Shown here: positions 57,355 to 64,000 of the stretch, in pieces | How the letters are laid out: every line of letters starts with the position of its first letter | How positions within the stretch are numbered: position 1 is the stretch's first letter | NCBI RefSeq assembly: GCF_902686445.1 | Contig: NC_062232.1 | Coordinates: 14,987,105-15,051,104 of the forward strand | Length of the DNA: 64,000 nucleotides | Origin: Sciurus carolinensis | Lineage: Eukaryota; Chordata; Mammalia; Rodentia; Sciuridae | Direction: 5' to 3' | Translations under genes and position numbers: made by a program | The notes under the pieces: generated by a model | What the model saw: the letters and a program-made list of their open reading frames with translations, nothing else | What the model was told of the DNA's origin: nothing | Databases searched by the model: none

Positions 57355-57368
57355 TACAATCTTATTTG

Positions 57369-57645
57369 AACATCTCTTTCCACTGACTTTTTAATCAGTT
57401 CCTCCTACCCTCACTGAATCAATTTTGTTATTCTGCTAGTTCCCTCACTAAATGAGTTCAACACAACTTAGGCACATGCTCTCTATGTGCATGTGTTTAA
57501 TAATGTAAGAATTCAAGTTTGATAGTTCCAGGGTCTAACAATGGAATCATCTCTGGGAGACTGAGTTCTGTACTTCAGAGCTCTCACCACAGCTTTACAC
57601 AGAGAAAAACCTACTGGCTGAGAGCAAGGGCAGCAATTGCACTCC

Positions 57646-57646
<1 letters not shown>
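57369..57646. other. Unclassified intronic sequence
   Basis: No supported feature. Confidence 0.4.
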
Positions 57647-57647
<1 letters not shown>

Positions 57648-57701
<54 letters not shown>

Positions 57702-57705
57702 TTGT
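57648..57705. repeat. (TG)n microsatellite
   Basis: About 26 TG units. A (CA)n run follows at 57736-57760, so the two can pair as an inverted repeat. Confidence 0.96.
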
Positions 57706-57735
57706 GTGAGATACCAGCCCTGAGCCCAGGGCAAA

Positions 57736-57760
57736 ATACACACACACACACACACACACG
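57736..57760. repeat. (CA)n microsatellite
   Basis: About 12 CA units, complementary in orientation to the TG run just upstream. Confidence 0.93.
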
Positions 57761-57761
57761 A

Positions 57762-58360
57762 GAAATGAGTGATTATACCCAAAGAACACACACAAAATGT
57801 CCAGAACCTTTATTCATAAAATCCCCAATCTGGAAACAACTCAAATACTTATCAACAGCAGAATGGATAAACACATTTTAGTGTATTATCATGGGGTACT
57901 TTACAGCCAGAACAAAGTACTGATGCATGTAACAACATTTTGTTGGACATAAGATGCCATATATAAAAGAGCACATATTGCATGAGTCCATATATGTGAA
58001 ATTCAAGTACAGGCAATGCTAATCTATGATAATTGATTACTTAGGAAGACAAAGGCATGATGGAACTTTCTGGAAGGATAGAAATAGCATTGATCTGGAT
58101 AGTGGCAACAGAGGTACACTCATTATAAAAACAAAAATAATTCCCAGTGACTCAGAAGGCTAAGACAGGAGGATCACAAGTTCAAAGGCTGTAAACAACT
58201 TAGTGAGACCCTGTCTCAAAACTAAAAAATAAGAAGGGTTGGGGATGTGACTCAGTGGATGGTTGAGTACACCCATGTTCAATCTGGTATCAAAAAAATC
58301 ATGTACACTAATGACTTCAGTATTTTATTCTGTGTAAATTTCACCTTAAAATTAATTTTA
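57762..58360 (+). repeat. Old L1M 3' UTR split by a SINE
   Basis: Sense L1 pattern: 'caaatacttatcaacagcag', 'ggaaggatagaaatagcatt', then after the SINE 'gtaaatttcaccttaaaatt'. Confidence 0.75.
58139..58297 (+). repeat. 5'-truncated B1-dID SINE nested in L1
   Basis: The head starts late ('cccagtgactcagaaggcta') and the ID tail is diverged ('caatctggtatc'). Confidence 0.85.
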
Positions 58361-58884
58361 AAAAATTTAAAGAGAAGAGATAAAAGAAAACATATTCCAA
58401 AAGAAGTAAGTGCAAAAAGAGGTAGGGGAGAAAAAAGAGGATTTGAAAAGATTCTTCCACATCTACATTAAATGAATGAGAACTGACTAAACAAAAGAGG
58501 GACAAATCCAAAAGACCACGTGGGCTAATGAATCACAAAGTGAGCCTTACCAGGTTTGTGTGTGACAATGGGATGGCCTGGTGTGTGGAAGGCCAGAAGG
58601 ATGGCTAGATTTTTTTGTCTTGAGAGACTAAGACAATACAGATTTGAAGGTGGACAATGAATGCCAGCACTTTGGGAGATCATGCTCAAATGTTCTCAGA
58701 CTGAGTCCTGTATTCAGACTGAATAAGGATCTGATAAATGAATTAAGAAAATGCCTAAGACCCTCTAACAGTCGTAACACAAAATAAAGGCACACAAATG
58801 AAAGAAGGGATTCCACAAAATTATTTAATTCAATCCAGGGACAAATTATTCTTAGGTTAAATATAATCTACATAAATTGCTTTC
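58361..58884. other. Unclassified intronic sequence
   Basis: No gene or repeat is recognised. Confidence 0.4.
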
Positions 58885-58898
58885 AAAACTGTACATCT

Positions 58899-58941
58899 CA
58901 CAGGGCCCTGGGTTCGATCCCCAGCACCACAAAAAAAAAAA
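58899..58941 (+). repeat. 5'-truncated ID SINE
   Basis: Only the last ~32 bp of the ID body ('ggttcgatccccagcacca') plus an A tail. Perfect 14-bp duplication 'aaaactgtacatct' at 58885-58898 and 58942-58955. Confidence 0.92.
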
Positions 58942-58955
58942 AAAACTGTACATCT

Positions 58956-59161
58956 GCCAGGCGCAATGGTGTACACCTGTAATCCCAGGGGCTCAGGAGG
59001 TTGAGGCAGGAGGATTGTGAGTTCAAAGCCAGCCTCAGCAAAAGCGAGGCACAAACCAACTCAGTGAGACCCTGTCTCTAAATAAAATACAAGATAGGGC
59101 TGGGGATGTGGCTCAGTGGTTGAGTGTCTCAAGTTCAATCCCTGGTACCAAAAAAAAAAAA
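58956..59161 (+). repeat. B1-dID SINE sharing the target site of the preceding ID
   Basis: Full dimer with an A-rich tail. Its left flank is the second copy of 'aaaactgtacatct' (58942-58955) and its right flank is a third copy with one change (59162-59175). Confidence 0.94.
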
Positions 59162-59175
59162 AAAACTGTACTTCT

Positions 59176-60651
59176 ATGCCGGTATGATTGTTACTACCTA
59201 AAGACACCTTTTATGCTTTTAGAATTCTCTATGGGAGTGTTGGCTATTGTTAAACTCCACTGCATCCACCTACTGAATTTTCAATAATAGGTTGAGGGTG
59301 AAGACTTGAAAATGGAGTCAGTCATCTGAAAGCATCAAAGTTTCTTTTTCTCCCAAATGTGTCAGCCATAAGTAATGCAGCCCCAACCACTCCTGCCACA
59401 TCCGTTCTTCCCTCCATGGAGTGAATACCTCCCAAGAACATGACTTCCCTTCTCTGGACAAGTCTAGATAACAACTGATTAGGTAAGAGCCAGGAGAATA
59501 GGGTCCAGGGAAAAGGGCCCATGCCTTCACCCTGTAACAGGACCTGTAGCACACTCACTAGGTAGCTGCCGCTGTACTAAAAGATTGTCAGTGCTCTGTC
59601 ATTTAATCCTTAAAGTAGCTGGGTTGAGGTAGTTGGCTCTTCAAAAAGAAATGGCACATGCAAATTAGGGTCCTCTGAGGTGGGATTAATAAAGAGACTC
59701 AAGTGAAGGAGATGAGGTATTTAAAAAACCCACAGCAATAACCAAGGGTTAGAGACAAAAGAGCCATCAGACCTGCAGGGATGCAGGACAGGCGGATGGA
59801 GGAAGGTAGACTGAATGGGAACAGCCATTTCTGTGGAAAGGAACACAGGCAGTCAAAGGGTTAACCCATGACCTCACTGGCTTCCTCCCTCCCTGTCATC
59901 TCCTACCAGAGTTCCCCTTGAGCCAAAACCCATGGGAGGCAGGAGTCAATGCTGAGGGACCACCCTGAGCTAGCCCAAGGCAGTGCAGGCAAGGCAGTGG
60001 AAGACCTCCTGGCAAAAAGGACCACATCACCCTCCTTCATTGGAAAAGAGTCTTTTGTTCCCCAGAAGGGTTATGCTCCCTAGATGAGGTAGAGGGCCAC
60101 CTTCTAGACTCTGGGCAATTCCTGCCCTGTCTTTCCCAGCCATCTTTCACAATTCCTTGTAGTACACCAGCCTTGAGCTCAGGGCAAAATCCATGGGTCT
60201 TTACCAGTGCCTTCCAACTCAGTTTTCAGATTCTGTGGATTTGCAGTTTGAAATAAGGGGGCACTATGCTAACAGAACATGTTAAATGCTTTCAGAATAG
60301 GGCCTGTCCTCAAAACTGGAGTCCATGCTATAGTCCCTGATCCATCCCAGGCCCCTGCTCTCTCTTTCCCATACTCCTTCTCTTTCCCACAGCCCCCATT
60401 CCTTCCCAGGGTCCTGTTCTCTCTTTCTTACAGTCCTTGTCTGTCATTACTTCTACCTTCATCTACATTGTCCCTTTTATCTGGAAAAACCTTCCCATCA
60501 CAGAAGAACTGGCTCAACTTCAAGAACGGTCCCTTCCCAAAATTGGGGGTTTTATTTGGAAAGGCAAAAGAATTATCTCCCATTTTCACATCATCAGAGT
60601 TAATCCATGGTGGCCTGGAAATAATGTTTTCTACTCTTAAAATGTAAGAGA
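59176..60651. other. Unclassified intronic sequence, partly L2-like
   Basis: 60270-60640 has an L2-like texture ('cccttttatctggaaaaacc') but is too diverged to call. The overlapping frames of 122 and 103 codons lie on opposite strands and have no domain. The rest is unassigned. Confidence 0.35.
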
Positions 60652-60867
60652 AGCCAGGTGCAGTAGCACACACCTGTAATTCCAGTAGTTTGGGAGGCTG
60701 ATTACAAGAGGATTGCAAGTTCAGAGCCAGTCTCAGCAACTTAGTGAGGCTCTAAGCAACTGAGTGAGACCCTGTCTTAAAATAAAAGAAAGGACTGGGG
60801 ATGTGGCTCAGTGGTTAAGTGCCCCTGAGTTCAATCTCTGGTACCAAACTTAAAAAAAAAAAAAAGA
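60652..60867 (+). repeat. B1-dID SINE
   Basis: Full dimer 'aagccaggtgcagtagcaca' to 'gagttcaatctctggtacc' with an A tail. Confidence 0.92.
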
Positions 60868-61853
60868 GAACTGCTGGATTCAAGCACAGGGGGTGGGGTC
60901 TATACTCCTACCACTATAGAAAGTAGCAAGTTACCAACAAAAGTCCCCTCAGTTTTCTGCATACCAAAAATAAAAGAAAAAAGTAATGCTAGAAGGAATA
61001 CCCAGAAACAGGATGCTAAGGACTGAACTAGGTTTCTACATTTTTGAGACTTATACAGTATATGGTAGAGGGCCTAGGGACTGGCAATTCCAAGCACATC
61101 ACATGTTTTTCATCAACACCCTTTTGTCACAAACCCTCCCATCTGGCCCTTGGGGCTCTTTTGAGGGCAGGGCCACCTATTTCTCTGGGCCCAAGGTTCC
61201 CCATACTACCTGCCCCAAGCAGTCAAGGCACACTGTTTGGTATGCCTGGTACCACAGAGAATACCAAAGAGGACCTAAGGATTTCTGTATGCAGCTCTTC
61301 CCACCAAGGACAATCCCCTCTTCTCCAAAGTGAGATAGAAAGTTTATGGTACTGGGGCTTTTAGAACTAGCTAGTATTTCCCATGAGGAACAGTTTCCAG
61401 GTGATTCCTTTTTATACCCAGCAATCTGAACTAGTATTTACAAGTATGTGATATGTAATTTACTAATGATAATGAGCTATATTTTTGTAATTAAGCACTA
61501 GTGACTTTGGCAAAGGGCATAATTTTCAAAACCTTACTGGAGAAATAGATTTTGTTCAGTGCCTCATGGACATAGGGGAGAAAAGAAAATAATATTACTT
61601 CTATCAAAAAGATAATCTGAATATAAAGGTGGAAAATACAGCATTATTCAGATTCTGTATTTAGTTTGAAACTCCATGTAAGTGGTCAAAACTGAGTTTT
61701 ACCTTCATTTTGCATGGAATGGAAAAGGGGAAATTTCTTTGAAACCCTCAAAGCAAATAAACAAGTACATAAATAGTTTAACAAGCTTCATATTTTTCTA
61801 GCATTTTCTAAGAATTGAAACACAGTTTGGGAAGAGATAATTCTAGGCCTTAA
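60868..61853. other. Unclassified intronic sequence
   Basis: The 115- and 106-codon frames at 60986-61364 overlap in the same strand and have no domain or supported splice sites. Confidence 0.4.
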
Positions 61854-61866
61854 AAAAGCCATTTCA

Positions 61867-61991
61867 GGGGCTGGAACTGTGGCTCAGTGGCAGAGCACTT
61901 GCCTAGCATGTGTGAGGCACCAGGTTCAATTCTCAGAACTGCATACAAATACATAAATAAAATTCATCAACAACTAATAAAATAATGTTTT
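61867..61991 (+). repeat. STRID-type SINE
   Basis: Complete STRID with target duplication 'aaaagccatttca' (61854-61866) and 'aaaagtcatttca' (61993-62005). It lies about 180 bp from the SH3KBP1 donor site. Confidence 0.93.
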
Positions 61992-62180
61992 TAAAAGTCA
62001 TTTCAAAACGGGTATCCCAGATATCAAGGGCAAAACTACACAATGCTCTTCTTGATATCACCCAGGAGGTCAAGTTGTCAACATTGCCCCAAAAAGTCCC
62101 ATGTAATTCATCCTCAAGTGCCCCCACAGCCTTTGTTCAGCAGAGCCCACAGAGGAAACAGGAAAAGGGTTTTGCTTTGT

Positions 62181-62186
62181 ACTCAC
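62181..62186 (-). promoter_or_regulatory. SH3KBP1: Splice donor of SH3KBP1 exon 2
   Basis: GTGAGT on the minus strand directly after the Arg-54 codon AGA. Consensus-quality site. The intron that starts here extends past the left edge of the window (more than 62 kb). Confidence 0.93.
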
Positions 62187-62344
62187 TCTTACAAAGTTGT
62201 CAGGGAACAAACCTCTCCTGCCGTTGATCTGTCCCTCCCACCAGCCTCCATCCTCCTTCCTGATGTTGGTGATGACCTCACCCACGCTGATCGTCAGCTC
62301 ATCATCGTGCTGGGCCTGGTAATCAAACTCCACTATGGCCTCCA
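62187..62344 (-). CDS. SH3KBP1: SH3KBP1 (CIN85) exon 2, first SH3 domain
   Basis: This 158-bp internal exon encodes residues 2-54 of SH3 domain-containing kinase-binding protein 1, a cytosolic adaptor. It links Cbl ubiquitin ligases, endophilins and other partners to receptor endocytosis and signalling. The translation includes the ALYDY-like 'VEFDYQAQ', the acidic RT-loop 'HDDELT', the conserved Trp pair at residues 36-37 ('GGWWEGQ') and 'LFPDNFVR' at the end. This is the full core of SH3-A, which binds PxxxPR motifs. Splice sites on the minus strand are good: a pyrimidine-rich acceptor ending 'ctcttccag' just right of 62344 and donor GTGAGT at 62181-62186. The exon opens with the last two bases of the Val-2 codon, so the upstream intron is phase 1 and exon 1 should end ATGG. 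The downstream intron is phase 0. From memory of the human protein, two conservative changes (I25V, D32E) are apparent. The paralogue CD2AP is excluded by the sequence. Only this exon lies in the window. Confidence 0.96.
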
Positions 62345-62353
62345 CTGGAAGAG
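62345..62353 (-). promoter_or_regulatory. SH3KBP1: Splice acceptor of SH3KBP1 exon 2
   Basis: Read on the minus strand this is 'ctcttccag', preceded by a T/C-rich tract to about 62370. The AG is at 62346-62345. It sets the exon start and a phase 1 junction in codon 2. Confidence 0.92.
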
Positions 62354-62879
62354 ACAGAGAAAAAAGAGTAACTCAGATCAGAGGTTGCAGAAGTCTGAGG
62401 CCCAGCATCCCTGGAAGGTCAGTAGAGTCATATTAAAGGGACTTCCCCTCTACAAATATTTAAAATAACAGGGCCACACACAGCAACCTGATTTTGGTTA
62501 ACCTAAAGCCTATAGAACAGAAACCACAAAGGGCTGGTCGTGGTCAGACACAGGCAGAGTGGCCTACCGGTCTCAGAGCCAACAGGTGCTTCAGAGGGGA
62601 AACCACACAATGGTTGCAGCCTAAAAAGGTTTGCCCCACCAGGTGGAGTCCAGTCTCATTTCCCTGAGGACAGAGACTGCAGACAACAGACATGAGTTTG
62701 GCCTTGAGTTCCCCCTCCCTCACCAGACCTTCCTGGACCTCATTTGTGTAAAACATGTACCATAATGCCCACCCAACAGAGATACTACCCATCTCTCAAT
62801 GACATGTGTAAGGACAACTGGTATAAAAAGCCAGGTTGGTGGAACCAATGTCTCAGACTGCTACATCAGAACCACAACT
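62354..62879. other. SH3KBP1 intron 1, unclassified part
   Basis: No further exon or repeat is recognised upstream of the SH3 exon. The 82-codon minus frame 62544-62792 has no domain. Confidence 0.45.
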
Positions 62880-63085
62880 GCTCTGGGTGTGGTGGCGCAT
62901 GCCCATAATCTCAGCAGATCTGGAGGCTGAGGCAGGAGGATTGTAAGTTCAAAGCCAGCCTCAGCAAGTTAGCGAGATCTTGTCTCTAAATAAAATACAA
63001 AAAAGGGCTCAGGATATGGCTCAGTGGTAAAGTACCCCTGGGTTCAATCCCCAGTACCAAAATAAAATAAAACAAAACCAAAACC
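62880..63085 (+). repeat. B1-dID SINE
   Basis: Full dimer 'gggtgtggtggcgcatgccc' to 'ttcaatccccagtacc' with an A/T-rich tail. Flanks 'cacaactgc' and 'cacaattgc' are a likely target duplication. Confidence 0.93.
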
Positions 63086-63594
63086 AAGAAACCCCACAAT
63101 TGCCCTCTTAACAGATGAATTCTTAAGCAGTAAAACCATGTTACACTGTCTTCCCAATCCATGGTAAACAAAGTATTTCCTATACTCAATAACTGTGGAT
63201 GCAACAGGCTGGAAGATGGTTCTTCTTGTTGACAAAGTGTCAATGCAAATTAGCAGAGTCAACCAATCCAGAGATTAGTTGATTTATCCCCAGGTTGATT
63301 ATATAATTTATTTAGAATTTGGGCTCTTCCTCATGCCTACCTCAATACCAATCTCAATACATTTTCCTTTTTTATTTTCAGCTCTGTATGAATGAATGAA
63401 TAAGTAAATGAATAAATACAAGGATAGTAGAAAATAAATTAGATGAACCCCCAAATGATAAATTACTAACTGAATTTATGATAAAATAATGGAAAAGTTA
63501 ACTGATCTCTATTAAAAAAAGTGCATATGTCAAAACTAATGGAAATGGATTACAGACCAAAATGTAACAGCTCAAACTGTAAATCTTTTTCTTT
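63086..63594. other. Unclassified intronic sequence with (AATG)n
   Basis: A short AATG/AATA run at 63388-63420. Nothing else is recognised. Confidence 0.4.
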
Positions 63595-63765
63595 CCTTCT
63601 TGTTTTTTTATTGACATGTAATAATTATACATAATAATGAGGTGTAGTGTGATATTTTAACACATGCACACAGCATGCACTGATCAAATCAGGGTAATTG
63701 GCATTTCCCTCTCCTTGTCATTTCTTTACATTTGGAGCCTTCAAATTCCTCTTTTCTAGATCTAA
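63595..63765 (-). repeat. Old L1 3' UTR, antisense
   Basis: Plus-strand view 'ttttattgacatgtaataat', then 'gatcaaatcagggtaattgg'. Same family region as the L1s at 615 and 45668. Confidence 0.75.
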
Positions 63766-64000
63766 GAAAGCATCAGTGAAAACTGTAATGACCTTGGCTT
63801 TGGCAAAGATTTCATAAACAAGAGACAAAAGGCACAAATGAGCAACAAGAAATCAATTCATTGAGGTCAGTTTTCTAGGCAAACAACTGGTAGGTGAGTA
63901 GGTCCCCATCACAAGTGCTTTGCATATCCATTAGGGATTAAGTTCCCAAGGCACTTCCATTTCAGAACATCCTATCCATCCAGACTGACCATGCAATGTC

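Noticed and set aside
62187..62344. CD2AP or SH3D21 exon
   Set aside because: The residues around the RT loop and '[10 protein letters not shown]' fit SH3KBP1 SH3-A, while CD2AP differs clearly at these positions.
62043..62468. 141-codon plus-strand frame over the SH3 exon
   Set aside because: It is the antisense shadow of the SH3KBP1 exon and its flanks.

Overview
The window is nuclear DNA from a rodent, almost certainly a squirrel (Sciuridae). The main evidence is its SINE content. There are about 19 copies of a two-part element in which a 7SL-derived B1-like head is joined to a tRNA-Ala/ID-like tail (the B1-dID type). There are also many ID-like elements with an A-rich tail ending in a conserved 'tacaactaaa'-type motif (the STRID type of squirrels). 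One intact exon matches SH3KBP1, which is X-linked in mammals, and the abundance of L1 fits an X-chromosome location.

Only one piece of a working protein-coding gene is visible: the minus-strand 158-bp exon at 62187-62344. It encodes most of the first SH3 domain (SH3-A) of SH3KBP1/CIN85. Exon 1, with the start codon, must lie beyond the right edge. The rest of the gene lies beyond the left edge, so nearly the whole window (1-62186) is the inside of one very large intron. No other functional gene, tRNA, rRNA or CRISPR array is supported. The remaining open reading frames are chance frames or frames through repeats.

Layout: 0-4.5 kb is an old antisense L1 split by several LTRs. Three solo LTRs of one family, two inside the L1 and one just beyond it, each have a 4-bp target duplication. 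5.9-9.5 kb holds two internally deleted Tigger DNA transposons in opposite orientation. 9.8-28 kb is a mix of SINEs, MaLR LTRs, L1 3' ends and microsatellites. 28.8-31.3 kb is repeat-poor. 31.3-32.2 kb is an RPL18 processed pseudogene, invaded by a 217-bp near-identical inverted copy of sequence 1.7 kb away. 33-45 kb has SINEs, MIRs and L2. 45.5-52.5 kb is a long antisense L1 block, invaded by a young 5'-inverted (twin-primed) L1. 53.9-54.1 kb is a tandemly duplicated perfect palindrome. 56.9-57.4 kb is an isolated L1 5' UTR fragment with target duplications but no A tail. 58-64 kb has SINEs, the exon and a few L1 fragments.

The most unusual items are the templated inverted insertion inside the RPL18 pseudogene, the 2 x 44-bp tandem palindrome, the twin-primed L1 with its G-quadruplex-prone 3' UTR, the tail-less L1 5' UTR insertion, and an isolated 58-bp perfect direct repeat at 39.8/40.6 kb. 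Repeat family names come from recognising consensus-like stretches by eye, without a library search. Boundaries are within about 10-20 bp unless a target-site duplication is given.
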